Positions 34,325-42,989 of a DNA stretch of 64,000 bases are shown in pieces (within the stretch, counting starts at the first letter, position 1; every line of letters begins with the position of its first letter). The stretch comes from Chlamydiae bacterium Ga0074140 (GTDB taxonomy: Bacteria > Chlamydiota > Chlamydiia > Chlamydiales > Rhabdochlamydiaceae): positions 704,943-768,942 of the forward strand of contig LNES01000003.1 of assembly GCA_001464115.1 (NCBI GenBank). The letters are read 5' to 3'. The translations under genes were made by a program, and so were the position numbers. The notes under the pieces are model-generated. The model was not told the DNA's origin. It was given only the letters and a program-made list of their open reading frames with translations, and did no database searches.

Positions 34325-36496
34325 TTAAACCTCGTGCATCACTAGTTCGCGGTAGGGACCCTCTTGCTCCTTGAGCTGCTCATGGTTGCCACGCTGAATG
34401 ATCTTACCCTCTTGCAAAACGATGATCTCGTCGCAGTCGCGAATTGTGCTCAGCCTGTGCGCCACCATCACACACGTACATCCGCGCTGTCGAACATTTT
34501 TTATAATCCGCTCTTCGGTTGTTGTATCGAGCGCGCTCGTCGCCTCGTCGAGCATAAGAATTGTGGGATTTAGAAGAAACGAACGGGCGATCTCCAATCT
34601 CTGCCTCTGTCCTCCGCTCAAATTGGTTCCACCCTCCGTCAAGATATACTCATATCCACGCGGCTTTTGCAGAATCTCCTCATGGAGCGACGCGCTTTTT
34701 GCCGCGTGGATGATCTCATCATCGGTATAGCTGTTATCGAATAGAGTGATGTTGTCGCGAATCGATCCTGCAAAAATAAAAATGTCCTGGTCAACCGTTG
34801 CGAGGGAGGCGATGATCTCTTCACGCGAAAGTTGTCTTTTATCGATTCCGTCAAAGAGGATCTCTCCGCTCCAAGGAGTAAAGAGACCACTAATTAAGCG
34901 TGCAATGGTTGTCTTTCCGCATCCTGTAGGTCCCACAAGCGCAATTCTCTGGCCTGGTTTCAATGTGAAACTAAAATTCTCAATAAGAGGGGGATCCAAA
35001 ATCGAATAACCGAAGGTGATGTTGCGGAGCTCAATTGCTCCGTTAAGCCTTTTGTATTCCGTAGAAGAGATCGCCTGTCTTTTAAATATCTCGTCCTCGG
35101 GATTCTTCATCACATCGTCGATACGAGCCATATCAATCTTGGCAGTTTGAACATACTCCCCAAGCTGACTCATCTGAAGTACCGGCGTGTTGAAATTCGT
35201 GATGAGTAGTTGCAAAGCCATAAAAAGACCGATCGAAAAATCCTCTGTCATAATCATCCAACCGCCGATCCCGAAAAGAGCGGCCGTCGTAAGCGCCTGA
35301 AGCAGGACTGGAAGCGTCATGATGTAGGAGTTTCGTTTAGCGAGTTTCTGCTCCGTATTTAACGCTCGATTAAAATATCCCAACAAGCGCGAGAAAAAGT
35401 CCGCTTCAAGACCCGTAGCTTTGATCGATTCGATGTAGTAGAGCCCTCCGATCGCAAAACCGTAATACTTTCCATAGTCCTGCTGAAGGCGTGCATACGC
35501 GTCGTTTCGATAGCGCTGAATGAGAGCAACAGCCAAAAAATTCAAAGCTGCAGACAAAATCGCAATTAACGCGATCGTCGCGTCAAACGTAAACATCAAA
35601 AGCGCATAAGTGATGATGAAGATTGCGCTGACAAAGGTTGTAGCGAGTTTTCCCGTTAAAATATCGATTACCGCGTCATTGAGGGAGAGGCGATAAGCTA
35701 TCTCTCCACCAAACCTCTGCTGATAAAAAGAGAGAGGAAGCTTAAGAATGTGAGACAGATAGTCTGCGGAAAAACGGATCGAGAGCTTTCCGTTGAGTCG
35801 GATGAGGATGTATTGTTGAAGCCAGATCAGCGCACACATCACCGCGCACAATCCGAAGAATCCCGCAATATACCAGTTGGACCAGCTAAAAATTTGTTGT
35901 CCAAGAATGACATCAAAAAAGATCTTCGTAAGCCCTGGGGCTAGCAGATTGGTAAGCATCAGACAAAAACCCGCAAAGATCAAATAAGAGATGGGCGATT
36001 TGACCTTCTGCAGCCTTTCAATAATCCCCGGCCAAATTGAAGGGGCCTGGCCCCCTTCAGAAAAGGTCTCTGTTTTTTCAAATGTGACAACAATTTCCGA
36101 ATACTGCTTTTCAAATTCTTCAAATGAGATCTTTCTTGGACCTGTTCCTGGATCGTTTAGGAATACTGAGTTCTCATCAAAGCCTTCAACAACCAGGAAG
36201 TGGTTGTAGTTCCAAAACACGACAAATGGAGGCTCGAGCTCCCGAAGCTCTTCTGCTCCTTTGCGAAACGCCTTTGCAAGCAAGCCATAGTCGCCTGCCG
36301 CACGTTTCATATTGAATACCGTACTCCCATCTCGAGAAACGCCGCAGGCAACACGAAGCTCCTCGAGGGTGACAAAGCGCTTGTAATATCCCAAAATAAT
36401 TCCGAGCGATGCAGCCCCACACTCGACCGCCTCCATCTGGATCAGCGTCGGAGTCCTCACCCGATTGCCTTTAGAAAACAAAAACGGTATCTTCAT
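34325..36496 (-). CDS. C39-peptidase ABC transporter (leader-cutting exporter)
   Basis: The 723-residue protein begins with a C39 peptidase domain: IQMEAVECGAASLGIILGYY gives the nucleophile Cys26, FWNYNHFLVV gives His99 and LNDPGTGP gives Asp115. Six helices follow (about 165-440), then an ATPase with GPTGCGKT, LSGGQRQRLEIARS and ILMLDEATSALD. C39 proteases cut RiPP leaders after GG or GA and push the core out. Both precursors in this cluster end their leader in Gly-Ala, a plausible site. It is separated from the HlyD-like gene by a 641-bp gap holding a foldback repeat, which may weaken co-transcription. Confidence 0.93.
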   Translation of the reverse strand: MKIPFLFSKGNRVRTPTLIQMEAVECGAASLGIILGYYKRFVTLEELRVACGVSRDGSTVFNMKRAAGDYGLLAKAFRKGAEELRELEPPFVVFWNYNHFLVVEGFDENSVFLNDPGTGPRKISFEEFEKQYSEIVVTFEKTETFSEGGQAPSIWPGIIERLQKVKSPISYLIFAGFCLMLTNLLAPGLTKIFFDVILGQQIFSWSNWYIAGFFGLCAVMCALIWLQQYILIRLNGKLSIRFSADYLSHILKLPLSFYQQRFGGEIAYRLSLNDAVIDILTGKLATTFVSAIFIITYALLMFTFDATIALIAILSAALNFLAVALIQRYRNDAYARLQQDYGKYYGFAIGGLYYIESIKATGLEADFFSRLLGYFNRALNTEQKLAKRNSYIMTLPVLLQALTTAALFGIGGWMIMTEDFSIGLFMALQLLITNFNTPVLQMSQLGEYVQTAKIDMARIDDVMKNPEDEIFKRQAISSTEYKRLNGAIELRNITFGYSILDPPLIENFSFTLKPGQRIALVGPTGCGKTTIARLISGLFTPWSGEILFDGIDKRQLSREEIIASLATVDQDIFIFAGSIRDNITLFDNSYTDDEIIHAAKSASLHEEILQKPRGYEYILTEGGTNLSGGQRQRLEIARSFLLNPTILMLDEATSALDTTTEERIIKNVRQRGCTCVMVAHRLSTIRDCDEIIVLQEGKIIQRGNHEQLKEQEGPYRELVMHEV

Positions 36497-36533
36497 AGCC
36501 TATTTTTTACTTTGTAATAACACGAAGAGATGA

Positions 36534-37095
36534 ATAGACATGTCGGGGGTTGTGGGGAGCACTGCGTGTCGCCCTCCCAACCCCCGGCTGCCCCCTTGCG
36601 CCTCATCTCGCTTTGAAAAATCCCGTCCTCGAAGGCGGGGCGTGTGTAACACAGCCCCGCGCGCTGCGCTCTCCTGCGGTGGAATTTTTCTGTGCGATCT
36701 GAGTCGTCGGGCTGCGACAAGCATTCCCTCCCCACTGCTATCGCAGCGGGGTCCCCTTCCGTGTCATGTCGCAGTACAAACTTTAAGTGGAGCGTTTGCA
36801 TTCTTAACTTGGCACTGCGAGACGACGCGAGAAAGGGGGCCCCGCGCTGAGACGCTAGTCCCGCGGGGAAACGAGCGCGGGAGCAGCCGATGGCTGCAGA
36901 TGGCACAGAAGAATCGCGGCACAGGAACGCCGAAGGCGGCGCGAGGTAGTGCTTCGCACACCTCGCTTCCGAGCACGAGATAATGTGCGTTCTTCGAACG
37001 CGCATGTTCTTCAAAGCCAGGTGCAGCTCAAGGGGGCCAGCGGGGGGCTCATGAGAGGGACACGCAGTGCTCCCCTGAGCCCCCGACATGTCTAT
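36534..37095. repeat. Large foldback element, copy 2 (562 bp), inside the export operon
   Basis: Ends are exact inverted copies of ATAGACATGTCGGGG. The left arm (to about 36780) and right arm (from about 36815) are diverged inverted copies of each other, meeting at an AT-richer centre around 36780-36815. The right arm is close to that of copy 1. It fills the gap between the HlyD-like gene (ends 37138) and the C39-ABC gene (starts 36496) within an otherwise tight leftward operon. No conserved gene is seen inside; the long frames on both strands come from the GC-rich repeat. No clear target-site duplication was identified. Confidence 0.88.
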
Positions 37096-37137
37096 TTTCC
37101 CCTTTTTTTTTCTCATACCCAAAATATCTCTCATCTT

Positions 37138-38451
37138 TTATTCGCTTGATAGCAGGCGGTGTAGGTAGGGGGAGACTTCCATGGGGAGGATGTAGATGAT
37201 TGGGGGCTTGCGCTCGACAATCGTCTTCACCTTTCCTATTGTTCCCGAGGAGAGCTGCCAAGGAGGACCGTGTCGCGTTGACCAAGCGTACCCACTCTTC
37301 GTTGCAGGATCTAACTGAAGTTCGATAACAGCTGAATAGACCACTTCATTGGCGCCTTTAAGATAGGCGGCAATTTCTGTGTTTCTCACTTCTGATTTTA
37401 TCTCCTCCATAGTAACGGGGTAAGGGGAGACAAATTTAGTTTTTCCCAGCAAAAACCCATAAAGTTTTGGATCCACGCCCGATACTTCAATTTCAACAGG
37501 AAGCCCCTCGTCTAAAAGATCTCCATATTTCGCTGCGAAGGTGGCGTAATAGTGCAAATGTTCGCCTTTTTTATCTGGGATCTCGATTGAGGCGATCTCT
37601 GCACCCGCCACAACAAGATCTCCAGGAGCCACAATCACTTCAAGAACCTTACCGCTATGATCTGCTCGAATTTCGAGATACTTTTCCTGGAGCAGCAGCC
37701 GTTCAAGGTCGTTGCGAGCGCCTCCTACATCATCAAGCTTTGCTTGTACCTCTTCAACACGGTAAGATCGATCTAAATCTGCCTTTAAACGGACAAGAGT
37801 CGCCTGATACGATTGAATATCAATCTTTGCCTGCTCAAGTTTGGATTTAGCTTCTTGTACAGCTTGGGTAGGTACAATTCCCTTCTTTTCTAATCGTTTT
37901 TTGGCCTCGAGATCTTTTTCATAAAAGGCCAGGTTATTCTCGGTTGTCTTCCTAGATAAAATTGCGTTCTCCATCTCTTTCAAGATCGAAGCCCTCTTAG
38001 CCATTTTTTCTTCTTCTACGCGCGACACTAGAGCCTGAAGTTCGTTCTCCTTACTTGCAAGACTGCTGCGCTTTTGCCGTATCTCCAATTCAAGTGAAGG
38101 GTTTTCCATTTTAACAATCACATCTCCCTTCTCAACAAACTCACCCAAATCCACATTTGCCTCAACGATCGTTCCTTGGATCTGTGTGACAATCACATGA
38201 GGCCCTTTTGCTGTCATCGAAATCCCATTTCCCATTACCTTAATGGGAATCGACCCCAAAAATCCCCATGCAAGCGCAATAATCAGAATGGAAAAGCAGC
38301 ACCAGATCGCAATCCACCCCTTATTCCCCACTACCTGCATCAACTCATCGAATTGCTCCGAGGAGATCAGCTTTTCAAGCTTCTCTCGCTCTGAAACAGG
38401 TCCTGTTGACTCTCCTTCACTGCTCACTGCTTTCTTCCTCGTAGGTTTCAA
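37138..38451 (-). CDS. HlyD-family adaptor of the NHLM export system
   Basis: A periplasmic adaptor linking the ABC exporters to the outer-membrane channel. It has one N-terminal membrane helix (GWIAIWCCFSILIIALAWGF at about 46-65) and a lipoyl/barrel half-motif (GTIVEANVDLGEFVEKGDVI). A long coiled hairpin lies at about 115-225, then the matching half (SGKVLEVIVAPGDLVVAGAE). The C-terminal part fits NHLM secretion proteins. Its 5' end overlaps the TolC-like gene by 35 bp, implying tight coupling. Confidence 0.88.
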   Translation of the reverse strand: MKPTRKKAVSSEGESTGPVSEREKLEKLISSEQFDELMQVVGNKGWIAIWCCFSILIIALAWGFLGSIPIKVMGNGISMTAKGPHVIVTQIQGTIVEANVDLGEFVEKGDVIVKMENPSLELEIRQKRSSLASKENELQALVSRVEEEKMAKRASILKEMENAILSRKTTENNLAFYEKDLEAKKRLEKKGIVPTQAVQEAKSKLEQAKIDIQSYQATLVRLKADLDRSYRVEEVQAKLDDVGGARNDLERLLLQEKYLEIRADHSGKVLEVIVAPGDLVVAGAEIASIEIPDKKGEHLHYYATFAAKYGDLLDEGLPVEIEVSGVDPKLYGFLLGKTKFVSPYPVTMEEIKSEVRNTEIAAYLKGANEVVYSAVIELQLDPATKSGYAWSTRHGPPWQLSSGTIGKVKTIVERKPPIIYILPMEVSPYLHRLLSSE

Positions 38452-40078
38452 AGTTAAAATCTAAAGGGACGTCTGGAAGAGTCTCGCACGACTCGCTCTC
38501 CTTCTCCCCCATCGTTTTGCAAGGTGTCACACTGAAGATATCTTTTGAAGCGTTTACATCGCTTGGCTCAATCTCTTTGTCTTCCGAAATCCAGTTGATC
38601 AACTTACCGGCAAGGAAGCGGAGCTGTGTCAAGTTTTGGGAGAACAACTTCTCGATTACAATCTGCTGAATTTGCGCCTGTTGCCAATTGGTTTGTAGGG
38701 TAAGTACAACGAAGTAGGTGCTCAAACCCTCCTTCAGTTTTAAATACTCACTCTCCACCGTCATTTTATACTGCTCTGTTGAGCGGCGAATTCTTTTAAC
38801 TTCTGATAGAAGCGCATTATAGAGAGTATAAGCGGTTTTGAACCCAGAGACCGCCTGACTCTCAATAAAATCGGCGTTCACAACCGCTTGAGATTTTAGT
38901 GCCCTCGTCTGTTTCACGAGACCTTTGGCGGTATCATTAAAGATGGGGAAGGTCAGCGAGACTCCTACCGTGTAATCCTTTTCGGGACCTCTAAAACTGC
39001 TCGACTCAAACAGATGGCGCGCTCTCTGCGCTGCGGTGGTGTTCAGGATCTGAGCAGATCCTGTTATGTCAAGCTCAGGAAGAAGCGAGTTTTTTGCGGA
39101 TTTAAGATTGAGTACTGCCTCTTCGATGAGAATTTTTGAGGCGATAATATCTGTGCGGTTATCGGGAAGGGCATTCAAATACCGATCGTACCACTCTTGG
39201 TCCAGGACACACAGGTCGTCAGAGATCGGAAACTCTTCAACAGCAACCTCTGGAATCTCTTTCTTGTCATCGGGAATTAATCCCATTGTAAAGAGCAAAG
39301 CGTTGTATGTAGACCGAACATCTTGCTCAGCTTGGATGCGATTGGCTGTTGCAAGCGCAAGATCCGCACGGGGTTGATAGAGAGTGGCATATCCTTCTTG
39401 TTGTTCTTTCACAAGATCTTCCGCATACTCTTCAAGCCGGCAAAGCCTCTCCTCTTGTTCACGTTGAACGATGAGTAATTTTCTTGCCGCGACAAACTCC
39501 CAATAGGCGCTGATCGATGTCGCCAGGGCTTGTGCGATGTTCTGAATATTCTGATATTTCGTGACTTGGAGTTGTAAACGCTGCGTCTTTTCTAGTGTTG
39601 TTTGCGGACTGTAGAGCAGGTTTCTAAGAAGGGGTTGCGTTACTGTGACGTTCAGCGTGGATGCATCGGTTCTCGGCGGAATCAAAGGCGTAAGGGTTAC
39701 AGGATTCAGTGTATTTACATTCTGATAGCTAATCCCATATGTCGTGCCGAGGCGAGCGAGCGTTTGTAGGGAGAGATTTGTGGTTGACGTCTGCCCGTTT
39801 AGTCCTGATTTCATTCCTATCGAAGACTGAATATCTCGTTGAAATAGTTTCGAATAGCCGGTCGATAAGAATGGGTTAAAGGCGCCTGTTGCTTGTTCGA
39901 GAACACCCGCTTGAGCGTCAATTGAAAGCTCTGAGGTCTGAATCGTCCATTGGTACTTGATTGTCTGACGAATCACATCATCGAGCGAAAGGCATGGAGG
40001 GATCTCATCCGCCTGCAGTGTCGCAAACAGAAGACTACAATAACAAATAAGTGTGACTGGTATGCGCCCAGATGCCAC
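38417..40078 (-). CDS. TolC-like outer-membrane efflux channel
   Basis: A 553-residue outer-membrane factor that would complete a type I-like export path with the HlyD adaptor and the ABC pair. The start is a GTG with AAGGGG five bases before; a signal peptide follows (PVTLICYCSLLFATLQADEI). The protein then has long helices with typical OEP phrases: SLDDVIRQTI, LRNLLYSPQTTLEKTQRLQL, DVRSTYNALLFTMGLIPDDK, VGVSLTFPIFNDTAKGLVKQ. It has a somewhat unusual acidic, Cys-containing C-terminal tail. First gene of the leftward arm. Confidence 0.9.
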   Translation of the reverse strand: MASGRIPVTLICYCSLLFATLQADEIPPCLSLDDVIRQTIKYQWTIQTSELSIDAQAGVLEQATGAFNPFLSTGYSKLFQRDIQSSIGMKSGLNGQTSTTNLSLQTLARLGTTYGISYQNVNTLNPVTLTPLIPPRTDASTLNVTVTQPLLRNLLYSPQTTLEKTQRLQLQVTKYQNIQNIAQALATSISAYWEFVAARKLLIVQREQEERLCRLEEYAEDLVKEQQEGYATLYQPRADLALATANRIQAEQDVRSTYNALLFTMGLIPDDKKEIPEVAVEEFPISDDLCVLDQEWYDRYLNALPDNRTDIIASKILIEEAVLNLKSAKNSLLPELDITGSAQILNTTAAQRARHLFESSSFRGPEKDYTVGVSLTFPIFNDTAKGLVKQTRALKSQAVVNADFIESQAVSGFKTAYTLYNALLSEVKRIRRSTEQYKMTVESEYLKLKEGLSTYFVVLTLQTNWQQAQIQQIVIEKLFSQNLTQLRFLAGKLINWISEDKEIEPSDVNASKDIFSVTPCKTMGEKESESCETLPDVPLDFNFETYEEESSEQ

Positions 40079-40111
40079 AGTTGCCCCTTAATATAGATTC
40101 CCTCTCCTTGC

Positions 40112-40138
40112 TATATAGTCCTCACCTCTTTTGTTCAA
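40112..40138 (-). promoter_or_regulatory. Candidate promoter for the export arm (leftward)
   Basis: On the reverse strand, TTGAAC (-35-like) and TATATA (-10-like) lie 15 bp apart, 34 bp or more before the TolC-like GTG start. Spacing is slightly short for sigma-66/70-type promoters, so this is tentative. Confidence 0.35.
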
Positions 40139-40146
40139 ATAATTTC

Positions 40147-40176
40147 TTGAATTTAAAAAAGCCTGAGGTGTATTCA
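40147..40176 (+). promoter_or_regulatory. Candidate promoter for the biosynthesis arm (rightward)
   Basis: TTGAAT (40147-40152) and TATTCA (40171-40176) are 18 bp apart, followed 34 bp later by the first precursor's ATG. A small dyad, AGGTGT / ACACCT, overlaps the -10-like box and could be a hairpin or operator. It faces the leftward promoter, so both arms could share control. Confidence 0.35.
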
Positions 40177-40209
40177 AACAACTAATGGCACACCTAACCC
40201 GGAGATCTT

Positions 40210-40521
40210 ATGGCGAAATCTAAAGCAGAACTTGAAAAAGCATGGGCAAAAGTAATAGCAAAAGCATGGACTGATGAACGCTTCAAAGAGAAGCTTCTCA
40301 AAAACCCTGAGCAGACGCTGAGAGAGATGGGCATCGAATTCCCCAAAGGGCAAAAGATCGAAATGCACGAAGAGAGCAGCAAAGTCGTGCATCTCATTCT
40401 TCCTTCTAAACCGAAAAAAGAGATGTCCGAATCGGAATTGAAAAGTGCTGCTGCAGGCGCTACAACAATAAACTGTCAATCCTATTGCGAAGAAGTTTCT
40501 CCAAGGCCGCCTCGCATCTAA
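40210..40521 (+). CDS. NHLP-leader RiPP precursor peptide 1
   Basis: A 103-residue precursor. The long leader (residues 1 to about 84) is nitrile-hydratase-alpha-like: AWAKVIAKAWTDERFKEKLL, KNPEQTLREMGIEFPKGQKI and HLILPSKPKKEMSESELK. The leader ends AAGA (Gly83-Ala84), a fair C39 cutting site. The core would be the remaining ~19 residues, with Cys89, Cys93, Thr85, Thr86, Ser91 and Ser97 open to cyclodehydration, and a Pro-rich end (SPRPPRI). GGAG lies 5 bp before the ATG. It is the first gene of the rightward arm, next to the YcaO enzyme. Confidence 0.93.
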   Translation: MAKSKAELEKAWAKVIAKAWTDERFKEKLLKNPEQTLREMGIEFPKGQKIEMHEESSKVVHLILPSKPKKEMSESELKSAAAGATTINCQSYCEEVSPRPPRI

Positions 40522-40575
40522 AATACGGATTAGTAGTTCCCGCGCCTCTACTAGCAATTGTGAAGAATAAAATCC

Positions 40576-42825
40576 ATGCCTACGATTAGATATCAGAGCT
40601 GCTTTCATGCAGAAGTTATCGAACCAAATATGGTCTTTCTCTTTTCAGAGAAAGATCTACGGCTATTGCGAGGAAAACTTCATCATCTCCTCGCCCCCTT
40701 TCTTCGCGAGGGAAGGTACACTGCCGACGAGATCGTCGATGCTTTAGAGGGTCAAGCCTCTGCTACTGAGATCTACTATGCGCTAGAGAGACTTGAAAAG
40801 GCAGGGCTTGTCGAAACAAAAGAGGGGGAGTTTCCACTTCCTTTCACAGCTTTTTGTCAGATCTTTGGCGTGAGCCCGAAGCAGGCAGAACTAAAACTGA
40901 AAGCTGCCTCTGTATTCATCCAGACCATTGGGAAAATAAAAAAGAGTGAGATTCAAAAGGCTCTTCAAGAACTCAAGATCCGCATAACAACAAAAAAGGA
41001 GAGAGCTTCATTAGTATTGCTCCTAACTGACGACTACCTAAACGTCGATCTTGCTCCCCTTCAAAAAAAGCTCTTTCAAGAAAAGCGTCCATTTCTGATG
41101 GCAAAACCGATTGGTTGTGAGCTATGGGCTGGCCCCCTCTTCATTCCAAACGAGACCGGGTGTGGCCACTGCTTAACCTCTAGGTTAAGAAGAAATCGGA
41201 TCGAAGAGTCTTATGTCCAACGGATGAAGGAGAGGGTATCCCACCTGCCCATTTCTATTGGAGGGCTTGCCTCCACAAAAGCACTATCGACAAACTGGAT
41301 TGCAACAGAAGTCTTCAAATGCCTGGTCCAACCTGAAAACTCCCCTCTCAAAGGAAAAATTCTCTCTTTTGATCTTCCGAGATCACAGCTAGTGGAACAT
41401 CAACTTGTAAAACTCCCCCAATGTGCTCTCTGCGGAGAAAAAACAAGAATTAAGTCACTCCCTCCCCCTCCCATGCTTCAATCCCGACTGAAAGGAATCT
41501 ATAATGACAATGGCTGGCGCTGCATAGCACCCGAAGCAACGCTTAAAAAACATGCGCATCAGGTGAGCCCCATTCTCGGAGTGGTAAAATTCTTGGAAGC
41601 CTACGAACAGAAAAAAGGAAGCTCTCTTTACCTCTATGTTGCAGGACACAACTTTGCACTCTCAAACTCTTTTCGCGGTATCTACAGAAAAAGTTTTCGT
41701 AGCTGTAGTGGCGGCAAAGGCCGCACAGACACACAAGCAAAAGCCAGTGCACTCAGCGAAGCCATTGAGCGCTACTGTGGCCTCTTTCAGGGAGATGAAC
41801 GTCGCGTGCAGGGATCCTACTCAACCATGAAAGAGCGTGGGGCGATCGATCTCAGAGAGTGCCTCCAATATAGCAAAAAGCAGTATGCCGAGCGTGAAAA
41901 GTATAATAAAAGTTCCATGTGTCTGCATGAGACTCCATATCCCTTCTCAGAAGATGAGAAGATCGACTGGACACCTATCTGGTCACTCACTGAAAGGCGC
42001 TTCAAGTACCTTCCAACAACTTTTTGTTACTACGGGTATCCGCATCCAAAAAAGAGAGCGATCTGTCATGCAGACTCAAATGGAAATGCAGCAGGGAATT
42101 GTCTCGAAGAAGCGATTCTTCAAGGTTTTTTTGAACTCGTCGAACGTGACGCCGTTGCAATCTGGTGGTACAACCGGCTAAAAAGGCCGAGTGTGGATAT
42201 TCATAGTTTTAACGATCCCTATCTCCCGCAACTTCTTGCCGAATACAAGGAGATGAACCGCGAAGTATGGGTCCTCGATCTCACAACCGATCTCAACATT
42301 CCCGTTTTTGTTGCGCTATCGCGAAATATGAGCGGCAAAAGTGAGGAGATCTATATGGGGTTCGGAGCACATCTCAACCCGCAAATTGCTATGATCCGCG
42401 CTCTCACCGAAATGAATCAGTTTTTGAGCATGGACCGTTTTTGGGATAAGGAGGATGAGCTCGACGACGGCGATAAAAAAATCATGTGCGAATGGTTCAA
42501 AACGGCAACAGTTCAAAATCAACCGCATCTGCGGGGAGAAAAGAGCCGTTCGGCCAAAGACTACCCTCAGAATGATACGAATGACCTCCTAGAGGACATC
42601 CATTTCTGTCAGAAAATCGTCGAAGAAAAGGGGATGGAACTTCTCGTTCTCGATCAAACACGTCCGGATATCGATCTAAAAGTTGTGAAAGTCGTAGTTC
42701 CAGGTCTTCGCCACTTTTGGCCGCGTTTTGCGCCTGGCAGGCTTTATGACGTTCCTGTCGCGATGGGCAGCTTAAAAAAGCCGCGTAAAGAAGAGGAGTT
42801 AAACCCCTTTCCCATGTTTTTATAA
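40576..42825 (+). CDS. Fused ThiF-like/YcaO azoline cyclodehydratase
   Basis: Forms thiazoline/oxazoline rings from Cys, Ser and Thr of the precursors, using ATP. Residues 1 to about 300 are an Ocin-ThiF-like partner domain with a leader-binding winged-helix-like start and two zinc-type Cys pairs (CGHC at 196-199, CALC at 283-286). From about 310 on it is a YcaO domain: GKGRTDTQAKASALSEAIER with the ATP/Mg Glu residues, NAAGNCLEEAILQGFFELVE, RDAVAIWWYNR. The C-terminus is NPFPMFL, similar to but shorter than the Pro-rich tail of azoline-forming YcaOs. Fusion of both partners is common in TOMM clusters. Confidence 0.92.
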   Translation: MPTIRYQSCFHAEVIEPNMVFLFSEKDLRLLRGKLHHLLAPFLREGRYTADEIVDALEGQASATEIYYALERLEKAGLVETKEGEFPLPFTAFCQIFGVSPKQAELKLKAASVFIQTIGKIKKSEIQKALQELKIRITTKKERASLVLLLTDDYLNVDLAPLQKKLFQEKRPFLMAKPIGCELWAGPLFIPNETGCGHCLTSRLRRNRIEESYVQRMKERVSHLPISIGGLASTKALSTNWIATEVFKCLVQPENSPLKGKILSFDLPRSQLVEHQLVKLPQCALCGEKTRIKSLPPPPMLQSRLKGIYNDNGWRCIAPEATLKKHAHQVSPILGVVKFLEAYEQKKGSSLYLYVAGHNFALSNSFRGIYRKSFRSCSGGKGRTDTQAKASALSEAIERYCGLFQGDERRVQGSYSTMKERGAIDLRECLQYSKKQYAEREKYNKSSMCLHETPYPFSEDEKIDWTPIWSLTERRFKYLPTTFCYYGYPHPKKRAICHADSNGNAAGNCLEEAILQGFFELVERDAVAIWWYNRLKRPSVDIHSFNDPYLPQLLAEYKEMNREVWVLDLTTDLNIPVFVALSRNMSGKSEEIYMGFGAHLNPQIAMIRALTEMNQFLSMDRFWDKEDELDDGDKKIMCEWFKTATVQNQPHLRGEKSRSAKDYPQNDTNDLLEDIHFCQKIVEEKGMELLVLDQTRPDIDLKVVKVVVPGLRHFWPRFAPGRLYDVPVAMGSLKKPRKEEELNPFPMFL

Positions 42826-42989
42826 TGAACCTATCCCGATATTCAGAATGTTCTCTTTCCGCGCTTTTTGGCAGATTCCTCGCGGCCCTTTTCGGACATG
42901 TAGGTTTTACATTGTCCGAAAAGGGCTACGAGAAATTTTCTCAAAAATCATCGAAAATCCAACAATTCCTAATATCTGGATAGGTTCAT
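42825..42989. repeat. 165-bp palindrome between cyclodehydratase and dehydrogenase genes
   Basis: Outer ends ATGAACCTATCC and GGATAGGTTCAT are inverted. Near the centre, GCCCTTTTCGGACA and TGTCCGAAAAGGGC form a perfect 14-bp stem around TGTAGGTTTTACAT-like loop bases. The element begins on the last base of the YcaO stop and ends on the ATG of the SagB-type gene, so it lies exactly in the gap. RNA from it should fold strongly, perhaps limiting expression of downstream genes. A mobile palindrome insertion is likely. Confidence 0.8.

Noticed and set aside
36534-37095. Insertion sequence or transposon with its own transposase
   Set aside because: Inverted ends are present but no transposase-like protein is encoded here or in the other copies, so it is listed only as a repeat.
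36493-37134. A 213-codon leftward frame spanning the second foldback element
   Set aside because: It covers almost the whole palindrome, mixes arm and spacer sequence, and is not kept in copies 1 and 3. Treated as repeat, not gene.
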